The translations under genes and the position numbers were made by a program. The notes below the pieces were generated by a model. That model had not been told where the DNA came from. It did no database searches and saw only the letters and a list, made by a program, of their open reading frames with translations. From a virus, in IMG/VR virus record IMGVR_UViG_3300030090_002325, positions 1-64,000 of that record: DNA of 64,000 nucleotides, one strand, 5' to 3'. This document shows, one piece after another, positions 32,301 through 41,878 of the stretch (the stretch's first letter is position 1; each line of letters opens with the position of its first letter).

Positions 32301-34466
32301 TTATTGGTTAGGTAATAAACTAAATTCGTCTGTAGGTAATGTAACTTCTTTCCCTTCTATATTTTGAAGAACTCTTAACCACGCATCATTTTTATCTTCC
32401 TGATATTCGGGAGTTCCTTTTGGATGATCTTTATAAGCTGCATCCCACATCACTTCCCATTGAGGGTAAATAGTTTTTCCAGAGCTAATTATAGAAGCTT
32501 TTACTCTAGCGTCATAATTTTTATTAGCTACCCATTGTTTTGTTAGATTATTAGCATTAGCTATATTAGCCTTACTTTCTAGATCGGCTTGAGCGGTTAA
32601 TAGGCTAGTCAAATTAGCTGCATTAGATTTTTCTATCTCTATAGCCATAGTAAGCGCCGCTATCTTCTTGTCACGATCTCTGGTGGCTTTCTTCTCTGCT
32701 AGTTCTAATTTTTTATCTTCAAGGTCAGCTATCTTTTGCTCTGATTTTTCATACGCGCTTATACCATCTTCAATACCTTTACCTATATTAGTTAGAGCAA
32801 ATTGAGAATCACCCTGCATCATTGAAAGTCCAGCCATAGTCACAGCATTCCAAGCAGATCTAGCTTCTTCTCTTTCAATACGATCAGCTACTTTAGCGGC
32901 ACGTTCATCTTCTTTGCTATCATATATACCCATGTCATGCATCATTTTTTCTATTTCTGCGGTTCTATCTTTTAAAGTTTTATCATCTCCAAAAGAAGAT
33001 TTTCCACCAGAAGCTATTTGACCTTCTATAAGTTTTTGATATTGACCTTTATTAATGTTCATTTTTTCTGCAACATCTTCCCAATGTTTAGCATCGGGAT
33101 CTGGGTCTATACCTGAAGGTAATTTATCTTTTTTATCGTCTACACCAAAACCCTGTTTTTTAGCTGCTTCATCTAAAGCAGTTTGACCCCATCCTAAATC
33201 AGCTTTTGGCATTTTGTCATATAACTCCTCACCCCAACCAATAACATTATCTATTGTTTCTGGATTTATTCCTGCTCCTTCCCAAGCATATACCGAAGGA
33301 TCTATTTCTCCTTCAGCAGGAGTAAGATAAGGTTTATACCTTGGATCATTTTCAAGTTTTTCAATAGATTCTTCTTTGCTCATGCCATACCCTAAAGTAT
33401 CGCTGTCAAACAAACCACCTTCTCCTTCGCCTAAATATTCATCACCCTCTATATTTGTAAGGTGTTGTCTAGTTATTTGATCTCCAATAGGCAATGGGTT
33501 TAGGTCTTGCTCTACAGTAACACTATCATCTGTATACAATTCACCTCTTGTACCAATATCCTCTTGGTGTTGTTCTCCAACTACTTCCATTACCGGCAAC
33601 GACCAGTAATCATCACCAAGTTGCTGACCACTTCCGAAATATGTGTCCTTGTTTAGTTCTTCATAAGGAAGGTTATAAGGGTCTGCCACAGGTCCACCAG
33701 GCGCAAACCCAACAACGCCACCTTGAGCATATTCAGGGTAATCAAAACCATGTTTACTCATATACTGATCTTCCATCTGGTCGAACAACCCTAGATTACC
33801 TATTAACTTCATTAAACGACTTTGTCCCGGACGATCATATTTATGTGAACCAAAGGCATCTTTAAAAAACCCTCTGTAAGGAGACCCTTCTTTATTTTTT
33901 ATCATGAACGCTAAACCTCCAAGTCCTTGTGGTCTAGAGCGTGTAGAATAATTTTCTGCTGTTTGACTTTCTGGTCTTACAGCTTCTATGATCCCTCTTC
34001 TTTGCGCTTCTTCAATACCTTTGCCAAACATTCCGCCGTTATCAAACCCAACAACTCCACCCTCTGCATACTGCCCTACATTAGGCGCAGGTAAAGCTCC
34101 TACTCCTCTAGAAGCAAGCATATTAGTATCAGTCATTTCAGCCCCCTGAGGCGTAACAACTTCATTCATGCGGTTGACATCAACTACTTCACCAGCAGGG
34201 GGTATAGCTTGACCAGGGCCTGGAGGTACAGGAGAACCCTCTATTGGCATTGGCGGTGCTGGAGCTATAGCTTCCTCTATAATTTGTTCAGCAACAGTTT
34301 GCGTAGGTTCTTGTTTCCCAGCAAATTCTGCTCTCATTTTTTCTCTACGTTGTAGCTCACCTAATAATAAATAAACAGGAGCTACACCCGAAGGGTTTTG
34401 TACTTCGCTAATTAGTTCTTGATCAGGTAGCCCTTTAAGGTCATCTTGTATCTGAATAATATTCAT
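32301..34466 (-). CDS. Probable internal virion protein with GGVVGF repeats (721 aa)
   Basis: Two near-identical motifs, YAEGGVVGFDNGG and YAQGGVVGFAPGG (about residues 133 and 249), lie in a Pro/Gly-rich N-terminal half. The C-terminal half (about 500-650) is a long Ala/Lys/Glu coiled coil. The motif belongs to the GGxV set shared by several proteins of this phage. It overlaps the next gene by one base. Probably an ejection or capsid-interior protein; no enzyme domain seen. Confidence 0.68.
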   Translation of the reverse strand: MNIIQIQDDLKGLPDQELISEVQNPSGVAPVYLLLGELQRREKMRAEFAGKQEPTQTVAEQIIEEAIAPAPPMPIEGSPVPPGPGQAIPPAGEVVDVNRMNEVVTPQGAEMTDTNMLASRGVGALPAPNVGQYAEGGVVGFDNGGMFGKGIEEAQRRGIIEAVRPESQTAENYSTRSRPQGLGGLAFMIKNKEGSPYRGFFKDAFGSHKYDRPGQSRLMKLIGNLGLFDQMEDQYMSKHGFDYPEYAQGGVVGFAPGGPVADPYNLPYEELNKDTYFGSGQQLGDDYWSLPVMEVVGEQHQEDIGTRGELYTDDSVTVEQDLNPLPIGDQITRQHLTNIEGDEYLGEGEGGLFDSDTLGYGMSKEESIEKLENDPRYKPYLTPAEGEIDPSVYAWEGAGINPETIDNVIGWGEELYDKMPKADLGWGQTALDEAAKKQGFGVDDKKDKLPSGIDPDPDAKHWEDVAEKMNINKGQYQKLIEGQIASGGKSSFGDDKTLKDRTAEIEKMMHDMGIYDSKEDERAAKVADRIEREEARSAWNAVTMAGLSMMQGDSQFALTNIGKGIEDGISAYEKSEQKIADLEDKKLELAEKKATRDRDKKIAALTMAIEIEKSNAANLTSLLTAQADLESKANIANANNLTKQWVANKNYDARVKASIISSGKTIYPQWEVMWDAAYKDHPKGTPEYQEDKNDAWLRVLQNIEGKEVTLPTDEFSLLPNQ

Positions 34467-35569
34467 CAGACTCTACCTCCACCACCACCACCGAAGCCGC
34501 CTAAAGTATTGTATAAACCAAGTCCTGCTAAACCTGCTCCACCTAATTGAGAAACCAAGCTAGGACGTGGAGTATAAGCTACTTGTGTGGAACCTAATGC
34601 ACCCACGTTACCTCGTAAGATATTGCTTTGAAATTCTAATAATTTTCTCTTATAGTCTTCTTCTTCTCTAAATTCCTGTAAAGCTACATCATCAAGCTGT
34701 TGTTGTAATGCTCGTTTTTCAGCCCCTGTTGCTGCCTGAGCTTGTAGTCGTTCTAAGTTAGCTCTTTGATCAGCAGTACTTAACGCTCCTCTTCTTGAAG
34801 CGCCTTCTATGCCATACTGAAGACCAGCTAACCCTACGTCTTTCTGCATTTGAGCCTGAGCTAATTCTGCCTGCTGTCTAGCTTGTCTATCAGCCGTAAA
34901 TTGTCTCTGAGCTTGCTCAAACGCATCTCGTTGTCCTCTGGCTTCTATACCAGCTAACTGAGCTGCAGTATTTCTATCACGTTCTGATAATAAAAGAGCT
35001 TCACGGCCACCACCAAAAGAACCTCTGTCTATAGCACCCATAGCAGCTTCTGCGTTAGCTATATCAGCTTGTCTTCTAGCTTCTGCTTTTTCAAAGTCTA
35101 TTACCTGACGTTGAAAAGGGCTCATGTATTTCTGAGCTTGAGTGGTATCAAAATCCTGTTGTGTAGGTGTATAAGCTAATGCAGCGGGTATACCTGTTGT
35201 AGCGGCATCTAATCCAGTTGTTGTTCCTCTTTCTATACCAGTAGCAGCTGTAGTAAACCCAGGCTGTTGCGTAAGTCCAGCTACATCCGTTTGGACTTGT
35301 TGCTGTAGTGGGTCAAAAGGCGCAACACGTTGACCAGGAAACTTAGTGTATTCCTGAACACCTGTTACCTTACCTGAAGGGTCTGTAGTATAAGTCTCTT
35401 TACCTGATTGCTTTAATATTTCTTCGTAAAAAGGACGAGCATATTCTGGTAAATTAGTAGATACATTAGTTGATGTAGTATGAGTAGGTTGACTACCTCC
35501 ACCACTACCTCCGCCATAAAGTGTACAAAACTTAACAGCGCTAAATAATATATCAGTTAATTTAATCAT
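34466..35569 (-). CDS. Probable virion/ejection protein with coiled coil (367 aa)
   Basis: Gly-rich ends (YGGGSGGGS near the start, GGFGGGGGGRV at the end) flank a Gln/Ala/Arg-rich helical centre (about 150-320) with heptad-like periodicity. This is the usual look of phage internal core or ejection proteins next to the tail genes. It starts on a 4-base overlap with the GNAT-like gene. No specific family is claimed. Confidence 0.65.
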   Translation of the reverse strand: MIKLTDILFSAVKFCTLYGGGSGGGSQPTHTTSTNVSTNLPEYARPFYEEILKQSGKETYTTDPSGKVTGVQEYTKFPGQRVAPFDPLQQQVQTDVAGLTQQPGFTTAATGIERGTTTGLDAATTGIPAALAYTPTQQDFDTTQAQKYMSPFQRQVIDFEKAEARRQADIANAEAAMGAIDRGSFGGGREALLLSERDRNTAAQLAGIEARGQRDAFEQAQRQFTADRQARQQAELAQAQMQKDVGLAGLQYGIEGASRRGALSTADQRANLERLQAQAATGAEKRALQQQLDDVALQEFREEEDYKRKLLEFQSNILRGNVGALGSTQVAYTPRPSLVSQLGGAGLAGLGLYNTLGGFGGGGGGRV

Positions 35570-35979
35570 ATTTTCTTCTCCACAACATACCTTTCATTTA
35601 TAAATCCTGCTCTTTGTTTATATAATTTAGCTTGTGACTTTTTAGCCCAAGCAATAACTTTTGTCGCCCCTTGCAATCTAGCCCAATCTTCTACCTGACT
35701 AAATGTTTCTTCATTTACAACACCTTTACCACCTAATGCAGTTATAAACATCACCCTTTCATTAGGGTGATTAGAAAACTCTACTGCCATAGCTCCTGTT
35801 AATTCGTTATCTTCACAAGTAGCTACTAATAAAACTTGTGCCCCTCTTGCTAATAAAGCTTTTAACTGCTCAATAGTACATTCACCAGAGCCTGTTTGTA
35901 GAGACTTATCTAACCATCCCTCCACTTCACTCCATAATCTATGAATTTGGTCAGGTCCTACTACCTGTACCTTGTTCAT
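35566..35979 (-). CDS. GNAT-like acetyltransferase-fold protein (137 aa)
   Basis: Mixed alpha/beta pattern with QVLLVATCEDNELTGAMAVE, then a beta strand ending ITALGGKGV (about residues 75-90, where acetyl-CoA would bind), and a final AKLYKQRAGF typical of the C-terminal GNAT region. Similar small proteins are encoded among tail genes of podoviruses, where a structural role is also possible. The assignment rests on pattern only. Confidence 0.6.
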   Translation of the reverse strand: MNKVQVVGPDQIHRLWSEVEGWLDKSLQTGSGECTIEQLKALLARGAQVLLVATCEDNELTGAMAVEFSNHPNERVMFITALGGKGVVNEETFSQVEDWARLQGATKVIAWAKKSQAKLYKQRAGFINERYVVEKKI

Positions 35980-37640
35980 AGCGCCATGTCGGTGGGTTTA
36001 ACACCTTCAGGTTGTGCTGTTCCTCCAGTACGTCTTTTCCTAATTTTTGCCATCATATCAAAAAGTTTTGCAGAACCTGCATCAGATGATCCGTTTCCTA
36101 TACCGCTAACTACGTCAGCTGGTACAACAAATTCACCATCTGATAGACGAGCTTCCTGTTGACCATCAATATTGGCTGGTATGCTGTCGCTTAAACCATC
36201 ACCAGCACCTTCTATAAATCTACCGGGAGAAAAAGTCTCCGTAAGTTCTGTAAAACTTTGTGTATCATCCGCTGGAGGTAAAGGTTGATTTACTTCAGGG
36301 GTAAAATTATTAGTATTTTGAAATATTGGATCATTAGCTATTTCATTTTGTAGTAAAGGATCATTAGCAAAATCACTAAACTGATCAAAATCATCAAACT
36401 GCCCCGCTTGTGTTACTTCTGCAAACTCACCGAAAGTATCATCTCCGGCGAAGTCTCCAGCAGCAAAGTTACCAGCTACAAAATCCCCTGCGCCTTCACC
36501 AAAACCTACATCACCACCATTAGCTAATCTATTTATACGAGGATCTTCTTGAGTTTTTGTTTTTTTATTAGGCCATTTACCTCTTCTTTTTCTTAGTTCA
36601 ATTAATTCTTGAATAGCAGCTTCTCTTTCCCTCCAATCTTCCAATCTTTTTCGCCTGACTGCTGGGCCTGGGTCTATTTGATGAAAAATCCTAGGATCAC
36701 CAGAATAATTTCCTCTTACATCACCACCATTAGCTAATAACCTAAGCCCAGTATCTATACCTTCTAAATCAAGTCTTCTTGTAGGATCATATGGTGGTTC
36801 AAACTCACCTTCACTAGCGCCATAAGTTGTAGGTTCATATCCAGCAAGTAATGGCATTCCGCCAATCCCCGCCATTTTGCCGTAGCCTAATAGCTTATTA
36901 CCACCGCCCATTTCTGTAGCCACAGCTCCTGGGTCACTAAATAAAGTTTTTGTTCTATCCCCAAGAGTAGATGTAGCAACATCTCCAAATTTAGTTGGGT
37001 TAAGGGTTCTATATGCATCGAATTGTGAACCTTGAATTACACCTGTTCCTGCTGGAACTTTCACAGGCGCAGAAAGAGCTGCTATATCTCCAGTTTTACC
37101 AAAACCCCCGGCAAAAGTTTGAGGTGTTAAAGGATTACGAGCTAGTTGAGCTGCTGCTGCATTTTCAGCAGCTAAATTAGCTGCATTCTGCCCAGCTATA
37201 GTAGACTGAGCTGCTGCTTGTTGAGCAGCTGTACTACCAGCAGCGCCAGCAGCGCCAGCCATAGAGCCACCGCCCATACCGCCTAAGCCTCCCATAAGAG
37301 CGCCACCTAATATATTTTCATTACTCATTGCGGCTATAGCACCACCTGTTAATGCTCCTGCGGCTATACCTCCAGCAGTCGCACCTATTCCCCCCATAGC
37401 AGCCCCCGCTGCCGGGCCAAATGCAAATCCCGCAGCTATAGGTGCTGCAGTTTTTAACATACTCCTAAAATTAAAAGCCTCTGGTTGACCCGTATATGGA
37501 TTAGTAGTAAGTGATGTGCCGTTAGCTTGAGCTAATGCTTGAAGCCCTTGTACTTCTTCGGGATTCACATGCATGAGCATGGAATCTCCGTGTCTACCAA
37601 ATTGCGCTAATCCTTCTGCCTGTAAGCGTGGGTCGTTCAT
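35976..37640 (-). CDS. Probable ejection/internal virion protein with DGEFVVPADVV motif (554 aa)
   Basis: An Ala/Gly-rich hydrophobic region (about 60-150, including MGGLGGMGGGSMAGAAGAAG) is membrane-active in appearance. Two LANGGDV motifs (about residues 305 and 374) belong to the shared GGxV set. The C-terminal part contains GDGLSDSIPANIDGQQEARL then SDGEFVVPADVV and GNGSSDAGSAKL, a signature I recognise from many marine phage proteins of unknown function. Likely released into the host envelope at infection (inference). Confidence 0.68.
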   Translation of the reverse strand: MNDPRLQAEGLAQFGRHGDSMLMHVNPEEVQGLQALAQANGTSLTTNPYTGQPEAFNFRSMLKTAAPIAAGFAFGPAAGAAMGGIGATAGGIAAGALTGGAIAAMSNENILGGALMGGLGGMGGGSMAGAAGAAGSTAAQQAAAQSTIAGQNAANLAAENAAAAQLARNPLTPQTFAGGFGKTGDIAALSAPVKVPAGTGVIQGSQFDAYRTLNPTKFGDVATSTLGDRTKTLFSDPGAVATEMGGGNKLLGYGKMAGIGGMPLLAGYEPTTYGASEGEFEPPYDPTRRLDLEGIDTGLRLLANGGDVRGNYSGDPRIFHQIDPGPAVRRKRLEDWREREAAIQELIELRKRRGKWPNKKTKTQEDPRINRLANGGDVGFGEGAGDFVAGNFAAGDFAGDDTFGEFAEVTQAGQFDDFDQFSDFANDPLLQNEIANDPIFQNTNNFTPEVNQPLPPADDTQSFTELTETFSPGRFIEGAGDGLSDSIPANIDGQQEARLSDGEFVVPADVVSGIGNGSSDAGSAKLFDMMAKIRKRRTGGTAQPEGVKPTDMAL

Positions 37641-37652
37641 ATTGTGTTTCCT

Positions 37653-38228
37653 TTATACCATTTTTCGTTTTTTAAAACGGGTTGTAATTTCATGTGTTTT
37701 TAAATACTCAGCTTCTCTTTTTCTTCTGGAAGGATAACGATCCCCAAAATCTAAAAGATTGTTGTATGCAGCTTCCCAATCGTCGGAAGTGATTTGCGCC
37801 CAGAATTTGGGTGTTTTTAGCTTTAAATTCCCATACTGAAAAGCCACAGAAGCAATTACTGTAGCTTTATTTTGTGGCAGTAATTCAAATTTAGAGCCAG
37901 TTGTATCATACCATCTTTCTTGCAGCCTACCAATTTCTTGTCTTTTAGCAAAGTTATTAATCTTATTACCTTCTTCTTCACTAATACATAGATTATGAGC
38001 TACTTCTAAAGCTTCTTTTCCCTGTAAACCTAAATAAGGAAATAGCTTATTTTTCAATTCTTTATCAAGACTTTTTATATCTTTAGGGCATCTTTGACCT
38101 AAATCAAACCCAGAAGCTATAGTTACTCCTGAATGTCCTAATGGCTCGTTATTCTTATCTACAGGTACGTAACCCCGCAATTCAAAGCCTTCATTTTCTT
38201 TTATGAAGTCAAAATCAATATTGTCCAC
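37653..38228 (-). CDS. Endolysin, pesticin-like lysozyme (191 aa)
   Basis: Sequence pattern FIKENEGFELRGYVP (E13), HSGVTIASGFDLGQ (T36, D42), later VASVAFQYG and FGDRYPSRR, fits the pesticin-like muramidase family. The spacing of E13, T36 and D42 equals that of the pesticin catalytic residues (E178, T201, D207), which suggests an intact active site cleaving the glycan backbone. No signal peptide is visible, so a holin is needed. Length is typical of a single-domain enzyme. Confidence 0.85.
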   Translation of the reverse strand: MDNIDFDFIKENEGFELRGYVPVDKNNEPLGHSGVTIASGFDLGQRCPKDIKSLDKELKNKLFPYLGLQGKEALEVAHNLCISEEEGNKINNFAKRQEIGRLQERWYDTTGSKFELLPQNKATVIASVAFQYGNLKLKTPKFWAQITSDDWEAAYNNLLDFGDRYPSRRKREAEYLKTHEITTRFKKRKMV

Positions 38229-38234
38229 AACATA

Positions 38235-38573
38235 TTACTCAACTGCATTTGCCCCTGAAACGTTTATCGTTAATCCAGTACCACTACCTTTAGCTTGTAA
38301 TGTACCCCCTGCTTCCATGATTTGAAGACCAGTCCATTGGTAAATATCATTAGCAGCTACTTGTTTAGTATATATTAATGCATTTGTACTTCCAGCTGAA
38401 CCTCCATCTGGCACTAAACACACAAAAAGATTTAAAGCGCCAGCAGTGGTATTAGATACAGTTATATCTTTAACATAAGTGCGAGTATCACTAGGTGTTG
38501 TATAATATGTATCAAAACTTGTAGTTAAAGCAACTTGAGCTATTTTAATACCTGTAATATCTTGAAAAGCCAT
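38235..38573 (-). CDS. Small virion protein, beta-sandwich-like (112 aa)
   Basis: Begins MAFQDITGIKIAQVALTTSF and is rich in Thr/Val/Gly beta strands, ending with a GTGLTINVSGANAVE strand. This is the usual composition of small phage fibre, spike or decoration subunits. No specific family. It lies between endolysin and neck genes in one transcription unit. Confidence 0.65.
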   Translation of the reverse strand: MAFQDITGIKIAQVALTTSFDTYYTTPSDTRTYVKDITVSNTTAGALNLFVCLVPDGGSAGSTNALIYTKQVAANDIYQWTGLQIMEAGGTLQAKGSGTGLTINVSGANAVE

Positions 38574-38574
38574 A

Positions 38575-38757
38575 CTAATTACCTATCCAATATAAAACAT
38601 TATTACTCAGAATAGCTGTGTTTTGCTTTACTGTAGATTCATCTACAGAATTAAAATAAATACGTAACTGATTAGTAAATTGATTTTGGTTAGATTGAGA
38701 ATACTCCTCTGTAGGAATAACTAAATTAGGAGCTTTTGTTGTATTTACATCAGCCAC
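38575..38757 (-). CDS. Small virion-associated protein, unknown (60 aa)
   Basis: Begins MADVNTTKAPNLVIPTEEYS, Asn/Gln-rich, one helix and a hydrophobic end (NNVLYWIGN). It shares one base with the upstream neck-type gene. Function unknown. Confidence 0.65.
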   Translation of the reverse strand: MADVNTTKAPNLVIPTEEYSQSNQNQFTNQLRIYFNSVDESTVKQNTAILSNNVLYWIGN

Positions 38758-40925
38758 TATCCTCTCCTTCCATCAGGTTTAAAATCAACACGTGGAGACC
38801 CCAACTGCCATTGAACTCCTACTCCTGTCGATCCTATTTTAAAATTCATTTGTCTACCTCTAGCTCTTACAAATACTTGATCAGTATATTGATCAATAGT
38901 AGCAGTAGCAGTAGTAACATTTCTTTCTAGTGAAGTACCAGCAACATCTGTTGTAGAGGAAGCTACTCCTGGGAAATTTCTAACCCCTACAGTCATTTGA
39001 ACTTCAGGTGTTAGCGTAGTTCCTGTAGTGCTAGTTACATCTGAGTCTGTAAAATTAACATCTGGTATAATTCGTTTAGTTAAAACAAATTCTTCCCCAT
39101 CTCCTACAGTCATATCTGCGGATTGAATAAATGAGTTGATAGCTACCGGAGCAGTGGGAGCTCTTTGCCCATCATCATTACCATTCTCATGACTATATAG
39201 ATTGCCATTATCTGTAGCTAAAGGAAATTCATTAACACCTGAATCTATCCACGCGGTACGAGCTAATGACCCGTAGTACCATATCTTTTCTTCTTGGTTA
39301 AAAATAACATATCGGTCTATTTCATTAGAACTACCTGAAACATAAAACCAAATAATTTCATTAAATTCTGAATTAGTACCAGCAAAAAATGTATCAGATT
39401 TGTTTCTACTAATATCTTCAAAAACAAATTGTTTTAGCGTACAAGGTAAAGTATCTACTCGACCTGAATATACATAGAATTTATCATTACCCATCCAAAA
39501 TACGTTGTTATTAGAAGTAGCCACTACATTAGGACCCATAATATCAATCTCATTACTTATCTCATTTAAACCAAAAACTTCTCCAGTCCCTAAAAATTGT
39601 AATGAAGTCAATGCTGTATTAGTCCAAACTAATGTTTCTTGCCGTGCGTTTATACCAGTTATAATTTCAGAACCTGATTTAATTGGTAAAAATCCAGCTG
39701 TGTTAGTGGCGGTTGGTTCCCAAACTTCCGGCTCAGGTCCAATAGTAGGGTCTACATTAGCCCACCTTACCAATAATGGGTCTAAAGTCCCTCCATAACT
39801 ATTTTTAACATAACTCCCTACAGTAGTAGCATTACCACCTGGATCAGCAAGCATAGTGTATGTAAAAGTCGTAGAGCCAGTTACAGTAATTTGTGAAGTC
39901 AAGGAAAAAAGATTAGGTACTGTTCCAGTAACAGTTACATAATCAAGTGTAGATAATCCATGAGCGCCGCTTGTGGTTAAAGTAGCTGTTGTATTACCTG
40001 TACCCCCCCTAGTAATACTAGATATACCAGCGCCAGCTGTTGTTGTAGGGTTAAAAGAAGTACATCCTAAAGCTAATAAATGTCCGCTAGGGGCAAAAAG
40101 TATTTTTGTTACTTGTTCTGGAACAGCTCTAGAACCTGATAATGAGTTTAATTTAACAGCTCTATTACTATAAGTATTTTCATATGTCCAATGGAATATA
40201 TCACCTTCCGATATATTAAATATTAAATCATTATTAAAATTATCTTGAAAGGTTAATTGAGAAGTTACAACAGTAGGAGCCACAACACTAGAACCAAAAG
40301 TACCTCTACCAAAAGTACCTGTACCAAAACCTAAACCCCCAGAAGTTGTAGCTGAACCAATATTAAGCTGAAAAGCAGCTGTAATACCTGTTCCCCCACC
40401 TGTAGCACCTGAACTAGCTGAAACTGATGTAGTTATTGTAAAATTATTTGAATCTACTATTGTTTGTATTTCAAATTCTAAATTAAGATTTGCTGCGGCT
40501 ATACCACCTACAGCAGTAGCCCCGCTAAAAGTAACAAAATCCCCTGCTGTAGCGCCATGACTAGCTATATTAACCGTTACAGTAGTAGGAGCAGAAGTTG
40601 TGGTAGTAAAGCAATTATCTGTATCAGTGGAAGTAAAAGTAGCTCTTATAGGTGTTATATCATTTGTGCTTGTTCCCGCACAGATATACATTTTAGTATT
40701 AGTGCCAACACCAATATTTACAGCACCATCAGAAGTAGCATAAGCATATAAGCTGCGAGCGGTTCCCTTATAAGGACTAAAGTTTTCTACCTGCCACCCA
40801 CCAATTTTTTCTGGGTATCCTTGTCTAAATCTAATCATATCTCCATCGAACCACCCACCTTGATCGGAGTAATTAGTTTTATCTCTATTAATACCTGGTT
40901 GAAACTGTAGTGTTTTTAACGCCAT
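38757..40925 (-). CDS. Neck/tail-hub beta-propeller-like protein (722 aa)
   Basis: The N-terminus (MALKTLQFQPGINRDKTNYS then GGWFDGDMIRFRQGYPEKIG) is a pattern I associate with podovirus tail-needle/plug or 'DNA stabilisation' proteins (P22 gp10-like). Thr/Ser/Gly-rich beta strands fill the middle (about 110-400), with repeated kelch-like turns. It probably closes or extends the neck. Assignment by pattern and by position among tail genes. Confidence 0.62.
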   Translation of the reverse strand: MALKTLQFQPGINRDKTNYSDQGGWFDGDMIRFRQGYPEKIGGWQVENFSPYKGTARSLYAYATSDGAVNIGVGTNTKMYICAGTSTNDITPIRATFTSTDTDNCFTTTTSAPTTVTVNIASHGATAGDFVTFSGATAVGGIAAANLNLEFEIQTIVDSNNFTITTSVSASSGATGGGTGITAAFQLNIGSATTSGGLGFGTGTFGRGTFGSSVVAPTVVTSQLTFQDNFNNDLIFNISEGDIFHWTYENTYSNRAVKLNSLSGSRAVPEQVTKILFAPSGHLLALGCTSFNPTTTAGAGISSITRGGTGNTTATLTTSGAHGLSTLDYVTVTGTVPNLFSLTSQITVTGSTTFTYTMLADPGGNATTVGSYVKNSYGGTLDPLLVRWANVDPTIGPEPEVWEPTATNTAGFLPIKSGSEIITGINARQETLVWTNTALTSLQFLGTGEVFGLNEISNEIDIMGPNVVATSNNNVFWMGNDKFYVYSGRVDTLPCTLKQFVFEDISRNKSDTFFAGTNSEFNEIIWFYVSGSSNEIDRYVIFNQEEKIWYYGSLARTAWIDSGVNEFPLATDNGNLYSHENGNDDGQRAPTAPVAINSFIQSADMTVGDGEEFVLTKRIIPDVNFTDSDVTSTTGTTLTPEVQMTVGVRNFPGVASSTTDVAGTSLERNVTTATATIDQYTDQVFVRARGRQMNFKIGSTGVGVQWQLGSPRVDFKPDGRRG

Positions 40926-40928
40926 ATT

Positions 40929-41264
40929 CTAACTTTCATCCTCAAATTTCATTTCTCCTGTAAAGTCTATAGGACCTGTAGGATTAAATAAATACTCTAT
41001 AGGCCAATCATCGTCCGGAATATAACTATTTTCGGGAAAAGCTATTCTTTCATCAATATAATTAACTAACTTACATACAGGTTTTACGTAAGCTATATTC
41101 ATATCCTTATACTTTTCTCTTAATTTATTTTGAAATTCCTTAGAAAGCCTATACTCATTACATTTCATTGCGCCATTAAAAATTATATTTTCTAATGGCA
41201 AAATATCTACTCTTCCACTACTTCCTGCATAGTAGATTACAAGTACTATTACCCATTTAGTCAT
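40929..41264 (-). CDS. Hypothetical secreted-like protein (111 aa)
   Basis: A hydrophobic N-terminus (KWVIVLVIYYAGSSG) looks like a signal or anchor sequence. The rest is charged with three or four Cys. It overlaps the next gene by 4 bases in a lysis-type cluster, so a spanin or envelope role is possible but unproven (inference). Confidence 0.6.
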   Translation of the reverse strand: MTKWVIVLVIYYAGSSGRVDILPLENIIFNGAMKCNEYRLSKEFQNKLREKYKDMNIAYVKPVCKLVNYIDERIAFPENSYIPDDDWPIEYLFNPTGPIDFTGEMKFEDES

Positions 41265-41461
41265 ACTTCTGGGACGTCTACATCAAATGTTATACTTATT
41301 CCCATTTCATGCCATTCTTGTATTAACTCTTCAAAATCTAAATAAGTCATTTCTTGAGGGTAATTCACCCCTAATCTTTCGCATAATTCATCAGCTTCAA
41401 AAGCTACAAATTTTTTATAATGCCCATTAATAGGAGTGTCTACAATCGGGTCATCTACCAT
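41261..41461 (-). CDS. Small acidic protein, unknown (66 aa)
   Basis: Begins MVDDPIVDTPINGHYKKFVA, acidic, mostly helical. No family recognised. It follows the two-membrane-segment gene by 7 bases. Confidence 0.62.
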   Translation of the reverse strand: MVDDPIVDTPINGHYKKFVAFEADELCERLGVNYPQEMTYLDFEELIQEWHEMGISITFDVDVPEV

Positions 41462-41468
41462 ATTTTAC

Positions 41469-41621
41469 CTACCTGTTTAAGTCTACCAAAAACATTAAAC
41501 ACACGCATGATAGACCATAAAACAAAAACATGAACCCTAAAGGATAGTTACCTTTAAGTAGTAAATCAATAAAAGTTATCATATAGCATATAGTTACTAT
41601 AATAAGAGCATATAAACTCAT
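41469..41621 (-). CDS. Two-membrane-segment small protein, holin-like candidate (50 aa)
   Basis: Found by translating the gap: MSLYALIIVTICYMITFIDL, a short KGNYPLG turn, then FMFLFYGLSCVCLMFLVDLN and R. Two hydrophobic helices separated by a polar turn fit a class II holin. The ATGA overlap with the gene upstream and a 7-base gap to the gene downstream support it as a real coupled gene. Holin-type function is inference from layout and lysis context. Confidence 0.6.
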   Translation of the reverse strand: MSLYALIIVTICYMITFIDLLLKGNYPLGFMFLFYGLSCVCLMFLVDLNR

Positions 41622-41878
41622 AACTTTTTCCTGAGAACTTTTTCCTTAATTATACAACTTTTTAACACTTCGTTATTTCCTCCCTGACCTCCATCATCTG
41701 TAATAGTAGACATAATGTGTATAGACGTTTCGGTCTCTTTTACTTTAAAACCTACAGTCTTACATGTTATTGGGGCTTCATCTAACTCGTCTAAATTGTC
41801 TACCCACCCCGCATCTCCTGAGTGATCATACCATTCCACACATATGAGGGGCCATGTTTTAAAGCCCTTTCTTTTCAT
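41618..41878 (-). CDS. Hypothetical protein (86 aa)
   Basis: Begins MKRKGFKTWPLICVEWYDHS, then acidic, beta-rich. A GGxGG turn lies near residue 65. It overlaps the metallophosphoesterase gene by 20 bases. Unknown function. Confidence 0.62.
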   Translation of the reverse strand: MKRKGFKTWPLICVEWYDHSGDAGWVDNLDELDEAPITCKTVGFKVKETETSIHIMSTITDDGGQGGNNEVLKSCIIKEKVLRKKL